A stretch of DNA of 64,000 bases from Botryotinia globosa (lineage: Eukaryota; Ascomycota; Leotiomycetes; Helotiales; Sclerotiniaceae), in contig RCSZ01000002.1 in the NCBI GenBank assembly GCA_014898425.1, forward strand, positions 1,860,001-1,924,000, in the 5' to 3' direction. The notes beneath the pieces are model-generated. The model was not told the DNA's origin and did not search any database. It saw nothing but the letters and a program-made list of their open reading frames with translations. Below, one piece after another: positions 32,485 to 46,916 of this stretch. The number at the start of each line of letters is the position of its first letter. Positions within the stretch are counted from its first letter, which is position 1. Made by a program: the position numbers and the translations under genes.

Positions 32485-35400
32485 GGCGAATGATTGAATT
32501 GGTATGTATATGGTGAATGGTAGAAGAGATGGAATGTGATGAGGATGTCGGATGGAAGACGATGATTTGATATAAATATGTAGAAGTGAAGTAAAGTCTC
32601 AAGGGTCCTCGACAAATTAAGAACTTGATAGTAGGGATATCCTCGGTTGAAGACCTATTAGATATAGCTTGCAGACGGAGGGTTGGGTAACAGAAGAGCT
32701 TTAGAAGGGATGCTAATTAACAACCGTTTCAAAATGCGGAGCTCAACGGTTGTCGTGTAGCTTGTTATTTGCTCTTCGTCAGATTGGAGATTATCAGTAC
32801 TGGAATGCAGTAATAACACTTTAGCAAGCGGTGAGGACCCACGATGGTGTGACATGGTGCTGGTTGCTGATCGGTCAAGGGTAGGATGAACATGGGACAA
32901 TAGAGAAGAGAAAAGCCCCGCAGCTTAGCAAGGCCTTGTGGGGTCAATTGTGACAGGGGCTATGTACATGGAATTTCATGAACGTGGTAACCAGTGGGAG
33001 ATAAAGTTTCCATCGTAACAAAATGGACTTATGATAATGACGAAGCTTGTATGACCCCTTAAACGCAACGGCCCGTGTCACAAAATTGGAATCGTAGCGC
33101 GACTAGGAATACCTAAACGTGGTATTAATGCGAGAGAGTTGAAACATCCTTTACCTGAAGCCGAGGGAAGAAGTCCAGGACGGAAAAAAGTACAAGATGA
33201 ACGGGTGTTAGATCATTGCAGAGCATGCAATAACTGTACAGCGAAGCCTTTGCTGATCTTGAGAAGACTTCAATTAGAACAACAACTCCTTACTTAATTA
33301 CCTGCAAGCATGGGACTAAAATTTCACACACATGCTAGGTAGATTTAGGGACCTACCTCTTTGCGTAAAGTCTGATGAATAACTTCTACGTTGGGCATAA
33401 GAAAATTGAAGTGGAGCTTGAAGCGAGAAGGAACATTCGCTGAAATGTTCTAGCTGCGATTTGTGGAACATGGGACTTGTTGTAAGTTGTAACGTCCAAG
33501 GCTATGCAGAATGTACAAAGGTAAGAAATGTGTGGAAACTATTCGGAGGATCCGTTACTAAATTGTGGACTACAATCGCTTTTTAATTTACGAGGATATA
33601 TCCGAAGTGAGCCTTCATTTTTGCCCATGTTGAAACTTGCAAGCTTAGACCTCGAAGTGCTTGGAATTTGAAATTAGAAGATTGAAATTTGAAAAAGATG
33701 ATGTGCATGGAAGTTCAAAGTGCGTGTTCGCCAGAGTTCCCACCAGGATTATATTTCGTCCCACTTGTTCCATAAGTTCCATTGATCTGTTCCACGCTTT
33801 GATGGATATTAAACCTTGTAGGCTTATACATTTCGGACCACAAAAAAATCCATCAAATTTTGGATTCCACAACATCAATTTTTTCTCTTCCTCTCTCTCT
33901 CTCTCTCTGTCTTCCACGCTAAAGGTCTGTTTAACTTTTGACGGTAGTAGAGCTCGCGTAATATTCTGGTCATCATCCCATATTCATCCAATAGGCCGAT
34001 TCTGCCCTCGCCTCTCGCATGCATATTTGAGTATTTAATCGCAACATTTTCCTGCAGGATAATCGGCCACAGATTTCCATGTCACCGTATCCATCAGCAG
34101 ACCGAGATTTGACAGGGCTTGCCGCATCTCCAAATTTTGCTTCGGAAAGAAACCTATACAAGCCCCGCCCAGTGGTGCTCGATTCATGCACACAGATTTT
34201 CTCTGCTATTGTGGTTACATAAATGTGAACAAGTTTTGGCTAATGTCAGATCGTCATGATAATTGAGATACAGTGCCTTGAGCAGCTTGAAATGAATATC
34301 TTTAACTCTTGGAATGATTGGCAATTCAAGTTATTCGCAGCCCAAAGACTCGGAAGCGACCTTCTACAAGACAAAATTGTTCCATGCATATATTATGCTA
34401 CACTTGCACTTTGCTTCAACGGCCGAGAGTAATGGGGAAAATGATATCCTTGAATTGCCCAATAACGATGCAAGAGAATACATGAGCTGCTGTGGGCGAA
34501 ATGTTTGTAGAATAACAGCGCACGAATGCCGGTCTTCGAACGGTAACGTGAAGTGCGAGTTGGCCATAAGATGAAGCTCGTGGGAGATTCCCAATTCAAA
34601 ATGATAATTTTGCCTGTGCACATGTACCGTAGGTTTTGTCAACTGTGAATGACCAAAAAAGCGGCTTCATGCACAAGTGATAGTATTTTCTGAGCGTGTG
34701 AGCCCATCTCGAGATGCCCAAGGTGGGGGAAGAGAAACCGGAGTCATGTCAAATTCGGACGATTTTCCGATGTGTTTATGATTTGGACCGAGGGGTTCTC
34801 TGAAACCTCGCGACGGTGTTGATCCGCTCAAGAACGAGCATAGCCTCAAGAGCGACGTAATTCAAGATGCGATGGATAGAAGGGCTTTGTTGTCGAAGTC
34901 GTCAAATCATGTGGCCTGGCGGGGTCGACTTGAGAGTTGCGTGGACTGAGATGCTATATCCATGTGTGGAATGAAGTCATTATTTGATAAGCTAACTTCT
35001 TATATACTAATATAAAAGGCCTGTATGTAAGTTATAAGTATGTTGTACGTGCCATTGGAGCCTTAAACAACCGCTTTAGGGCTGGGTCGGAAGCGATGTA
35101 ACTGTGTCTAGCTGCAGCATGAGCGGTGAAGAAAGGGACGGTTCTTACTCTGCCTGATCCGTGACGACCATTTGAGATTAGCTGCATTATCAATGCAGCA
35201 TACATATGAAATAGAATCCAATTTGGAAGTTAGATGTTCGAAGGGGATACCTAGTCAAAGTAGGCTGTGGCTCAACAGGACTGTCTTTCGATTATCCATG
35301 AGGTTAGCAAAACTTACATCGTACGATCAGACGATCAGGTGTATGCACGACTTCTTGATATCAGGAGCTTGCTCTAGTTTGAGTTGATTGTAGATTTCCA

Positions 35401-36859
35401 AAAAGCGCCCATCATGCAGAAACCCCGAGTCAGTACATTTAATAGTCGCATCTCAATCAATTTCTGTCCACCCAAAAACAATTTGAGAGAAGAGCTTCGC
35501 GTAGTTCGCACCATCGACCCCTGTTCATTCGATTCAACGCAGGCTATCGAGGTCATTGACGCAGACGCACTTTGAGTAGGTATGCCCGACACTCTTAACG
35601 ACGTGCATCTTGTCTCGGGAAAAAGCTGGGGAAGCCCAAGCACCAGGGACGGCTGGACTTTGCTTTGCCAAAACGGTACGCCGGGTTACCATAGACACAG
35701 TAGCTAAAGCCGGTGAGCTATGTGGGGAGCTAGCGGCACGTCGATGTAGACATGATATCCAAGAATCACCCGATTTGAAGCTTTTGTAATTAGGAAAGTC
35801 CTCAAGATGGCAAGGAGCCATGTGCCGAAGGCAAACAGGTATCCGAGTAAAAAACAGGCTAAATACCGCATTAAACCATGACTTGTAGTAGTATTCGCAA
35901 GAATTGCCGTGTCAACTCATGAAAAATGAACAAATGCCTCGGAGCCGTGAATTTACCCGTCAACCCCACGGACTTATACAAGACTTTGCAAGAGCCTTGC
36001 AGGGAGGATTCCAAGTCCACGCTTTGTGGCAGTGCAACTACTAGACATTGCAATAAGCCGACGTGCGCCTTTTCCCAATAATACACTATAGCTGTTCGTG
36101 TGGTGTTCTGACAAGCATAGCAATGTGCGCATAATCATCGGCTGGTCAAGCTCGAAAACATCTTTGCTCGTGTGTTTTTCTAGTCTGGTCGTCTGCTGAA
36201 TAAGGCACGCATCAAGTGTGACAAGTTGATCACCACAGATAAATGCAGATCTAGTCGTTTTTGGGATATGATTCTGCAGGTGCTGGAACAGTATCGGGGA
36301 GTAGATGTTGGTGTTCCTCTCGTATGATATTGTCTTCCTCAGCTGGTGAATATAGCAATAGTAAATGTGTCGACAAATGCTCAGGTCGAAACGAGGAAAG
36401 GCACAGCTATTTTGAATAGTAAGGTTGGCCCTTTTTCTTCCAGTCTGCTCGTTGGACTTCTTACAATCATTTTCTTCCCACCAAATTTTGTATTAGGCAT
36501 CAGCCACAGATTTGATTCCAAATCTAGCCATTATGCTCAGGTCCAACCCCCAATATTGCAATCTTCAATTTTCCCGAGCTTTTTGATCTTTTGTTCGATG
36601 GTTTCTGCCACTTGAATCAAGATTTTGCGCCAGTCCATCCCATTGCCATGTGCAGTTGATTTACCTGCCTTCCAGTGGATCGAACGTGTTTGAGATGTAA
36701 AGCAAGCTGGTTTCTGCAATGATACGATTGATAAACCACCAGCATCATACTTCCTGCTCCTTTCAATTGAATATTCGCTCTGCTCTCCTTCACATACTGG
36801 CAATTTGTTCAGGTATGTAAATCCTACTTTAGGAAATTCCAAATTGACAAATTATTGGT
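32485..36859. other. gene-poor region, no gene recognised
   Basis: 4.4 kb upstream of the dioxygenase gene. The first few hundred bases must hold its promoter. Apart from a (CT)n run at about 33890-33908, no repeat, element or convincing frame is seen. Together with the following 5.6 kb it is the longest stretch of the window without an intact gene. Confidence 0.5.
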
Positions 36860-37520
36860 GAGGATCAAAGTGAGACCTGTGTGGAGAATGACGACGATGC
36901 TCGCTACCAGGAAATGCGTCTCAAGCTTCTGGAAGCTTTAGAAGGCGGGGCTCGGTCGGTAGATCGACAAACGCTTAACTCTCAGGCGAAGCCAGTGACT
37001 GAAGGTTTGAAGGTGGAAGCCGCTGTCGTGTTCGATTTCATGTTTATCGTCTTCGTCTGCAAGTACTGGACGCGAAGCTTTTCGAAACTTTCATCTCCGA
37101 TCATCACTTGTCTGCCGAAGATAAACCCAAATTTAGTTGTCGATTGCAAGTATGGACACACGTCAAAATAGAGATCGAAAAGTTGAAATCGAGTTGGAAA
37201 GGCAATCAAGAGTGAGGGGAAAGTAGTTTTAAAGAAAAGGATCTCGAGGGTTTCGACAACATCCTCAGTCAGACGACAGGGAGTATCGCACCTGCCCCAT
37301 GGGGTGAAGCCTTTCCGGGAAATCAGATCCAAGGACTAATGTCATTCTTGGGACCCGATATAGGTAACGATTACTCGATTTAAACTCCATCTCCGATTTC
37401 TGACTTTGCGAGAAGTGTCATTGTTTGGACAGGAGCGAACTGATAGAGTTTCAGCAAGGCTCGTGAAGGAAATCAATAAACATATTTATACACATATTCT
37501 GAAGAATGAAAATAAACAAA
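36860..37520 (+). pseudogene. decayed coding sequence of unknown family
   Basis: From 36860 an open frame reads with strong protein character (ENDDDARYQEMRLKLLEALE). Near 37000-37025 the protein-like reading moves to another frame, giving a basic/aromatic stretch (RVRFHVYRLRLQVLDAKLFE and onward), and continues through a TGA at 37213-37215. It stays open past that stop to about 37363 (DLEGFDNILSQTTGS, then WGEAFPGNQIQGLMSFLGP), where a GTAACG donor-like site stands. A further fragment (FGQERTDRVSARLVKEINKH) follows at about 37415-37480 and runs into an AT microsatellite. No family is recognised. One frameshift plus one nonsense codon suggests a dead gene; an unrecognised intron could explain part of it. 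Confidence 0.45.
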
Positions 37521-37548
37521 GATACCATAACCAGGTGGGATCACTATC

Positions 37549-37575
37549 ATATATATATATATATATATATATATT
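37549..37575. repeat. (AT)n microsatellite
   Basis: About 13 AT units within the decayed coding region. Confidence 0.9.
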
Positions 37576-38810
37576 TCCATGTTACTCAACATCCAAACCC
37601 CCTTCTATGGCACAATCCATGCTAGTGAGGTGGAGTATTTTCCCAGCAGCCGCAGCTCGCGCAGTATGCGAAAAATATCATCACGTGAAACTCACTGAAG
37701 CGATTTAAATCTCGTAGCGCAAATTATTTTTACGAACCACCAGCACTATTTAGCGAAAGATAGTTCTTTTTGCAAAGGAATGGGTGACTGATACCAGGAT
37801 CTGAATTTTTGAGTCGATATCCAAAAGTCTATGGAGAACAGAATTCATTGGGCTGCCTCTTTTTTTAGTCCAGAACCTCTCATCTATAATTATACGATCA
37901 TTACGGTTACACATTGGGTGGCACAGGGCTGTGATGCAGCCAAAAGTTCCCTATTATTTACTCAACGAATGGCTCAACATGTACCAATCTGTTGTACGGG
38001 GCCGAAAGGTGCGTTACACGAATTAATCAGATGCATGAAGTCTCACACCATTACCCGTTGGAGAATAACGACGATGAAAAAACCGGTTGGCAAAAGCTTG
38101 CCTCCCAAGTGAACGAATTCGGGAATACGATAGGCTATAATACATCATAAAGGACAATCGGCAATGCGTCTAACCCTAAGTATATACTGTTTTCCTTGAA
38201 AATTTACAACGTTGTCAAGGATTACCCTGGATATGTATGTTACCAAGGGCTGTCGCTTACCTGCATACATGAAGAATGGGTACTCATTGTGCAGATACTG
38301 TTGAAGAATCAAGGCGTGATATCGAAAGTGTTGAAGAACAAATGTTCAACTCACCAAGACGGTAAACATTCCTGAAATGTTGTCTTCCAAGGACAGAGTG
38401 AAATCGGAGGATCGAAGGGGTTAGTAGCTCATCAGTGCCGAGATGTGCCACAAAATCATGGGCTGGCACGATATCACACCCCCCGTGGGAGGGAGTGTTC
38501 GATATTCGATTTGGGGCATATAGGACGATACTTCCTAGCGCCACAAAATGAACGCTTTAATGGTGTTTATGACTGGTGTAATCTAAAAAACTACCCAGTG
38601 AATACTACTGGTTATTCGGCTGCCACACGTGAACAGATGTCTCGCCACGATCTGCGGGAAGCTCTCCATTCGAAGCATAAATTTTACTGCGTGGAATTTG
38701 ATGCCGATGGTAAATCCGAGGTGTTAAGTAGTTGTGGTGTTTATTTTCAAATCTGTTACCTCAACTTCAATACCACCGGTTTATGCTGCTGCTGAAGAGA
38801 AATACCTGCC
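37576..38810 (+). other. further possible coding remnants
   Basis: Two patches read like protein but have no start or splice structure that joins them. Around 37990-38155 there is RCVTRINQMHEVSHHYPLEN followed by GWQKLASQVNEFGNTIG, in a frame other than the one with the longest ORF. At 38445-38795 there is a Cys-containing frame of about 116 codons (FNGVYDWCNLKNYPVNTTGY, then FYCVEFDADGKSE). They may belong to the same dead locus as 36860-37520 or to separate small genes. Function is unknown. Confidence 0.25.
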
Positions 38811-41800
38811 TGCCAAGGCCCTCTGCAAAAGGTCATCGTCTTATTCGGACTGCTCAAAGCTTCTGATTGTTTGAGGTATTTTCGAATACTCCATTGTGAA
38901 AAGTTTTTGTTGTACACCCTGCATATCCTAGATATTCAGTTCTTCAGTTGATTTGCACTCTTCTCCGAGCAACCTCTGGGATGAGAATCATTCTCTCCAA
39001 CTCAGTGAGCTTCGAAGATGACAGCTCAAAGTCGTGATGTCAGATATGAACCACCGGATCTGAGCCGGGTTGTCAGTCCATGGTCCATCTAACAGTGCCA
39101 GAGATTGCCTCCCTCTGCCCAAAACAAGATACTAGGCATCTTTACACTTTGGTAAACTAGCGCTCACTGAGAGCGCGAATTGGCATCCATTTGACGCTGC
39201 ATGATGATAGATACTTTCAAAAACGAGAAGATTCAGAATTACAGTACAACCAAAGCCAAAGATGATTGTGAAAACAATTGCACATGTACTAGGGTTGTGA
39301 AATAACCCACAGATCACAATACACTGTCGGATCATGTCGGTCAATCTCTTTTTTCCTTTCGCACCTGTCATACCAAAGATGATAGGGATTTTGAATCATA
39401 CAGGCCATCTTATATAACACGGAAGATTACTCTCATGCCCCTTTGAATCTATGGTGGGGGGGGGGAAGGTTCTATAGGAGGAAGGCGGATGTTATAGGTT
39501 TATTACTTGTTTCCTTTGAAATTTATATATATAATAGATTCTATTATATATTTCATATAAAATCTATATAGAATCCAAGGGGCATGAGAGTAATTTGCCG
39601 TGTATAAAAAAACTTCAGATCATCTAAGAATTCAATCATGTGATATTCATGACTGTCAAGAGGTTAGCTCTGTCAGATCAAATGGTGTTATATGATTGAT
39701 CGTTATGCAACCATCCAATCGAATCTACATTCCTAAAACGTACACCAGTCTCGGGGAGTTAGGCAGTAAAGCTCTGGCAGCTCTAGCTACAGTGCAATCG
39801 TCTCTCTAACCTCATTCCATCTCTCAGCCGAGATCATCGAGTGCTGTACATCCACATCGATCTGAAGATTTCAAATGCGTACACCGGATTCTAACTTCAC
39901 TTCAGATACTTGTCAGTACACTCGTGCACGTCTACTTATCTGAAGGTTCCTTTAGTCTTTGAACCTTTGTGTAAGTTAAGCAGAAGAACCTTTGAACACT
40001 CGTGACAATATTCTTCATTCATCGATGCTAAGTTCTCGAACAGCTATAACTTATTGCACGAATTCGCCAATGAATATTCAGTCCATTTCTTCTTTACTCC
40101 GCGATTGTTTGAAATGATCGCTAAGTGTGTTCATTATGTTGAGAGTGGAGCCTAATAAGTATTGGGCTACCTAGTAATAATTCGAGGTTTTTGAACGCGT
40201 GCAGTCAGTCAATATATATGTATATATATATTTGTCTACCGACCTGATTGTACTTGTCCAATGCCATTTTGCGACGACCTCATCCTTTCGTCTACTCTCT
40301 AAGATTGAACATTCCCTATCCGGTATCATTTGAGAAATCTAGCGCTCTTAGACTACCATCCACTGGAAATAATCAACCACTCTCTCGTTCGTTATCCCTC
40401 TTTGACCAGTTTACCTTCGAATGTCCATGTACCGAGTCACAGAAAGCCCGGAAGGTATAGTTAGTCAGAGCCCGAGGTTGCGACAACAGGAACTTATACT
40501 ACGAGTATTCGAACTCCGATCCAACGACGGTAGATCATGGTTAGATAGAAAAGTCTGAGCTTCCAAAGATGGAAAGTATGTGAGAGATAACCATAACCTT
40601 CACAGCTCAATCGGAGCTTTATCGTGTGGAGTCAATGGGAAATAGAAAGCTCAAAAATAATACTTGATAGTTTTACCTCTAGATCACCTAGCGCCAATTT
40701 GACTTTGAGAAAGACGTTATTATAGGTCTCGACACGGACGAAGCTTGATTTTTGCGTCAGATGGATAAAACGAATCGATCGCACGGGAAAAATATAATTA
40801 GAAAACTTAGCGAGCATCCACGAATTCGCGCAAAACTCTAATAGACAAGTAGCACGATGATGAATGATTCAACATGCAAAAAATCATAGAAAATCGAAAG
40901 TCGATAGTGGACATGATAAAATGCATGACATTACTTAGCTATGACTTGTGAATTTTCGATGGAGCAATCAGAGAGCATAGCAATAGGGAGTTCGCTAACA
41001 CCCCCATAGAAAGTTCTCGACTAACTTTAATCTTTGAGTTTTTCTTTCTTTCAGACTTGAATACCAGGTATACTATCTTGCCAGCCAGACTTTACAAAAA
41101 TAGAAACAGAATCTTTCTTTTTCTCTTTTTCTCTTTTTCCCATTTCCCACCCAAACATCGAACCCAATCCAGAACCTTCAAGGCCCCGCTTTTCCCGGCT
41201 ACCGATGCTAGGTATGTAGACATGCCGATACATCCGACTCAGCCCTGCAGCTAGCGCCATGTGGTGACATTTTCTCCATGTCCGAAGTAGTATGTAGCCC
41301 GACACGGCGTTTGCGAGAATGCGAGAATGCGCAGTAGAGGATGGATGGTGGTCTTGAATTATACACATATGCAGTAGGTATTTATATCTATATCTCAAAC
41401 GAACAAACCCCCTTTATTCTTTCTCCTCGTTCACCCGCAGTGGCAGACTGGCAGTTCATCCAAACTAGGTAACCTGAGTCCTTGCACAAACCGTTTCAAT
41501 ACCTCGCGCTAAATCCTATTGCATAAATTTACTAACCTATACTAGTGGGCACATGGACTCATAGGTCAGACAACCTAGAAGAAAGGTATAGATAGGTAGG
41601 TAGTATTGAAGTTTTGATTTCCCAACCCCCAATGATTCCTCTATCGATTTCTCATATATGACCTTACATCTATCTCTATCTTAAAAAACTCGACAAATAA
41701 ACTCTCTATAAAAATCCTAACAGCATCAAACCAAAACTCAATCTTCTCAATCCATTCTGCAGCTCTTCTCAAACCATGCATCTCATAAATCTATCTGTGC

Positions 41801-42489
41801 ACCCACTATAAGATCACTGACCCCAACCCAACCCCAACCCCAGCCAGCCATCCAGATCCCCGTATACGAATTCCCAATACAGAAAAGCAAACCTCCCCAC
41901 AGCGCCAAAGATATTTCAAACATCCACAAGCATGCGATAAACAAAGCCACCCAGCACTCGCGCAAATCGCAGCGTCGCATGCGATAGTTTCCATGCGTGC
42001 GTGCGTGTGTGCGTGCTCTTCACGAGCGAGGATACCGCTGCGGGCGCCAAGCGGCCAAGCGTGTCTGGCTTGTATCACACGTAAAGGCTTACATCACAAT
42101 TAGATTGGGTGATGTATGGATGACCCTTTACGGATCGTCGTTTGCTGCGCCTGGGATGTTGTGCAGTGGTGTGGTGAGGAGGTATAAGAGTGCTTGGGAT
42201 CCGGAGAGTGAGTGAATCTGCTTGTGTGGTTTGCTTACGATTGTTATTATTATTGGTTTTTATTCTATCCAAGACATTGATTGTGATTATATATTTATAC
42301 GAGGAAGACTTTTAAGTTTTAACCTTGATCTCAAACCCTTCAATCTTTACTCAAACTAAAAAATTATCAAAATCCAATTGTCAAATCAAGGCTCTGATAA
42401 GATAAAATTATATCTATCACATTAAGATTAAACAAATCCATCCATCTATCCATCCATTCATCCTCCCCAAAAAAATAAATCTGAAAAAA
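38811..42489. other. gene-poor region containing a MITE-like element
   Basis: 3.7 kb without a recognisable gene. It holds the inverted-repeat element at 39417-39603, an AT-rich alternating run at about 40208-40232 and, closer to 42490, the promoter of the small cysteine-tail gene. A GC-richer patch at 41985-42060 contains a short GTGCGTGCGTGTGTGC run. Confidence 0.5.
39417..39603. mobile_element. MITE-like element, 187 bp, 36-bp terminal inverted repeats
   Basis: The left arm 39417-39452 and the reverse complement of the right arm 39568-39603 match at 32 of 36 positions, both starting ACACGG and sharing a 17-base perfect core (TTACTCTCATGCCCCTT). Direct ATA trinucleotides flank both ends (39414-39416 and 39604-39606), so the target duplication is ATA or TA. 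The interior is non-coding: a G9 run, then a palindrome (about 39518-39554) of TTATATAT/ATATATAA type. No transposase is encoded, so it would depend on a DNA transposase elsewhere. The superfamily cannot be decided from a TA/ATA duplication alone. Confidence 0.7.
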
Positions 42490-42898
42490 ATGGTCGCCGC
42501 CACAAATACCAATCCCCGCACTACTCTCCACCCAGCCATGATCCGTCAACCACCCGCCGCCTACAACGCCAAGGGACAAGATTTCGAAATGCGCGAACCC
42601 GTACGTGTATTTCCTTCTTCATCTCTCACTCTCACTCTTCCCATCCCATCCCATCCTTTCCCTCTACCCCCAAACCCAACCCAAACCCAACCCCACACTA
42701 ACAACCCTCAAGTCCAAACACGCCAACATGTCCATGTCACCCACCCCCACCGACACCCTCTCCCGCACCAGCAGCAGCGATTCGCACGCAGCCGGAAGCG
42801 TGCCCGTCCACCAGCGCGGCGGCGGAGGAAAAGGAGGACTGTGTTGTGGAATCTGTGCCGGACTAGCCTGTTTTGAATGTTTGGAGTGTTGTTGTTAG
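42490..42898 (+). CDS. small protein with cysteine-rich C-terminal tail (CYSTM-like, 98 aa)
   Basis: Exons 42490-42600 and 42713-42898 join at a GTACGT donor and a CCTCAAG acceptor. The N-terminal half is polar with Pro (MIRQPPAAYNAKGQ, then a Met/Glu/Arg stretch), the middle is Ser/Thr-rich and probably disordered, and then a Gly patch (GGGGKGG) leads to the end LCCGICAGLACFECLECCC. Eight of the last 19 residues are Cys. Such tails are known in the CYSTM class of eukaryotic tail-anchored stress-related proteins, where the Cys-rich helix sits in or on a membrane and may be palmitoylated. Assignment is by tail composition only. The A-rich Kozak context AAAAAAATGG supports the start. Confidence 0.75.
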
Positions 42899-43425
42899 AT
42901 ACGATGCCATTTACGGAGTAGAGGAGGAGGGGAGATGTAAAGGGTGTATGCACTGATGAGTTTATGTTTGGAGGGGTTTGGGGTTTTGATGTGTTTTGAT
43001 CGGGGCGGAATGAATGCTTCACTCGTGATGATTGGGAACAATCGGATGGTTCACGCCAGGTAGCTTGTTTATGACTTTATGAAATGGAATGGATTTTGCT
43101 CGTTACTTCTGCGTTTGAAGTGAGCATGTTCGGTACGGATCACTGAGGTTGAAAATTGTTGCCGGATTCATGTCATTCATCGGTATCTATCTCAAGATGG
43201 CTTTTAAGTGACATCAAGCAAGTGCGACTGGTATTTATGTTCAATTGTACAATTGTCCACTCAAGGTCTAAGGTTGACAGACAAACTACAGACCGCAATC
43301 CTCGCATGTTCCCCACCAATTATAAGGCTGGTGTTGCAATATAGGCACAACGCAAAAAGTCTTTCTGTGCTCAAGAGATATAGGAGAGTAAGAATGAAAC
43401 ATTTTCTCGAACAAACAATATACTG
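42899..43425. other. intergenic between convergent genes
   Basis: 3' flanks of the cysteine-tail gene (+) and of the YggS-type gene (-). Nothing else seen. Confidence 0.6.
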
Positions 43426-44679
<1,254 letters not shown>

Positions 44680-46500
44680 TTTGAGATTTGGATCTAGGTT
44701 GCGTTTGTTGTTGGCTGTCGAATGTTGATTTGGTGGTTTTGTAAAGAAGGTTTGTGGAGAGTTTATCGATAAGAATATGGATTCTAGGTAGAGCGGAGCG
44801 TAGCGGAATTGCTTGGCATTGCGAAAATGAGAAAAGGCATGGACCGCATTATTAAGGACACACAATATTTTACTAGATACAAACCGTTGGAACAAATCTT
44901 TTCTATTTCGGTAAAGCATGGCATCCATCCAGATTCCACTCAGCAAACAAACTTTATGCCAGGGGTTTTGCTTGTTTGGGACTTTGAGACCAGATGAGTT
45001 GTGGATTCATCGTATGTCACTTGTTTATGTGTTCAATGTGGTCGAGAACGAAATAGCGAGGATGAGCCTGGTGCGGGTAGGAAGGAGGCACCGAACAGTG
45101 TTGTTGGTGATATGTACGTACCTTCTTCAACGTAATGGTTGATGAGTTGGTGGTGAGTTAAGTGGACAGACAGTGTTGGAAGTTTGTGGTCGAAACCTGA
45201 TGGTCGAGAAGGGACAATCTTTCGAAGAATCCAATGTTGAGAGGTCGTGCAAGTGGTGGCTTGGATTCGAAGGATGATTGATTTTCAAGATAAGGATGTA
45301 TTACTATGAAGCATAGATTGAGTGCTTGTGGGCTTGATTTGATGAGATGATCATTATGCATAGATATTAAAAGTACATGGAGTACATGGGATTGAAGGAG
45401 GTTATGTTAATGGAGTAAATTATATTACACGTATGTGTAGCAACATACATACTTTCTCTGAAACGATAGAAGCAGAATCCGGATCTTCTTTCCTGTCTGG
45501 TGCATTGTATGCGAAGAAATGTTTCCACTGATGTACTTACTGATGAACCTGCGTACTCCAAGATATCACACTTGACTCTGGGGTTGTGTTCTATTCAATT
45601 TTCCACGATCCAACATACTTGGATGGAGCATTATTTCCAAAGATCACGATAATACTGGAGCCTCTATCGTCATCCTCCAGGTATCACCACTAAGGCTTCC
45701 AAAGTAGTGGCTGAGATGGTCGACGGATCTACCACGCTTCCCACATTTTCCTTCCCAAAATGTATATCATCGGCGTGCCCAATTCATGATTTGATCGGGA
45801 AGCGGCTGTGGACATTGGGAGATCCGCACTGTTCAGTAGTTTGTTTTTCTTAGGTTCGATGTGAGTAGAATGGAGACTGACTGTACATCGTAGAACACCG
45901 GTACGTCGTAGAGTAAGTAGTACATTGCAGAGTAGGACTCAGACTCAGACTTGGACTCGGACTTGTTATATTACGTGGACAATGGAGCAAAGATCATGAC
46001 GAGTCACAACAGAGGAAGCATGATGATGAAGTACCGCGTACGAAGACGTCCAGAACTTATGACAACTTCTACTGGTCTGGTACGTACCGGTACTCTTACA
46101 CACATATATGCGATATATGCAAAAATCTTCTTCTAGTTTATCTACCGAGTATGATCATCATTGCATATCACGTATACGAAGCGACTAATGTACAATATTA
46201 CAAAGGAAGCCCCTTAAATCCCCCTCGTGAAACACGTAAGGCCATTAGCATGTTTACCCGATTGCCTACCTGAGTATGTAGTTCTTTACACATTCTTCGT
46301 TTTTTGTCCCAGATGTAATTTGTAAATTGATTTTTTCAGGAGATGGATGAGCAAGCTAGTCTCCTCTAACTTTCATATGAGAGGTTGAATCTTTGTACCG
46401 AGTAATAAGCCTTTTTTCCTTGGTGCTTGGTGTTTCGTATTGCTGGGTAGCCGTGGTGTCCGTGGTGGCCCGTTAGAAATGCCTATTGGCTATCATGACC

Positions 46501-46586
46501 ATGGATTATGATGGATTATGATGGATTATGATGGATTATGATGGATTATGATGGATTATGATGGATCACGATGGATCATGGATGGC
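46501..46586. repeat. ATGGATTATG decamer array
   Basis: Six perfect units followed by two diverged ones (ATGGATCACG, ATGGATCATG). Confidence 0.95.
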
Positions 46587-46772
46587 TCTCTGTACCTTGC
46601 ATCCTCGACCATTCTTGACCATTCTTGACCATTCTTGACCCCCTCTCGCCCTCTTGCGGTCCTTACCCCTTGATAATGTTCCGTGCCTTGAGACAAAATG
46701 TTGAACTTGAACCCCAGTTAGTAGTTACCCAGTATCAATCAAAGAATTTTATTAGATGGCATCTAGGTCCTA

Positions 46773-46821
46773 GACGAGATAGCTAGGACGAGATAGCTAG
46801 GACGAGATTGCTAGGACGAGA
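46773..46821. repeat. GACGAGATAGCTAG 14-mer, about 3.5 copies
   Basis: Tandem 14-nt unit; the third copy has one substitution (ATTGCTAG). Confidence 0.9.
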
Positions 46822-46916
46822 TTTACTCTGGAGTCTGTACATCTTCAGCTTTCTCCACAGGGACTCTTCCTGTCTCCTCTCTTTTTGTCAATCTTTACCT
46901 CGTATGTCCCGTCCCG

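Noticed and set aside
27000..32500. Small metabolic gene cluster (aldo-keto reductase plus TauD dioxygenase)
   Set aside because: Only two enzymes, convergent, 2.9 kb apart, with no backbone enzyme, transporter or regulator nearby.
35384..35575. 63-codon frame with some protein character
   Set aside because: Short, isolated, overlapped by an antisense frame, no recognisable motif.
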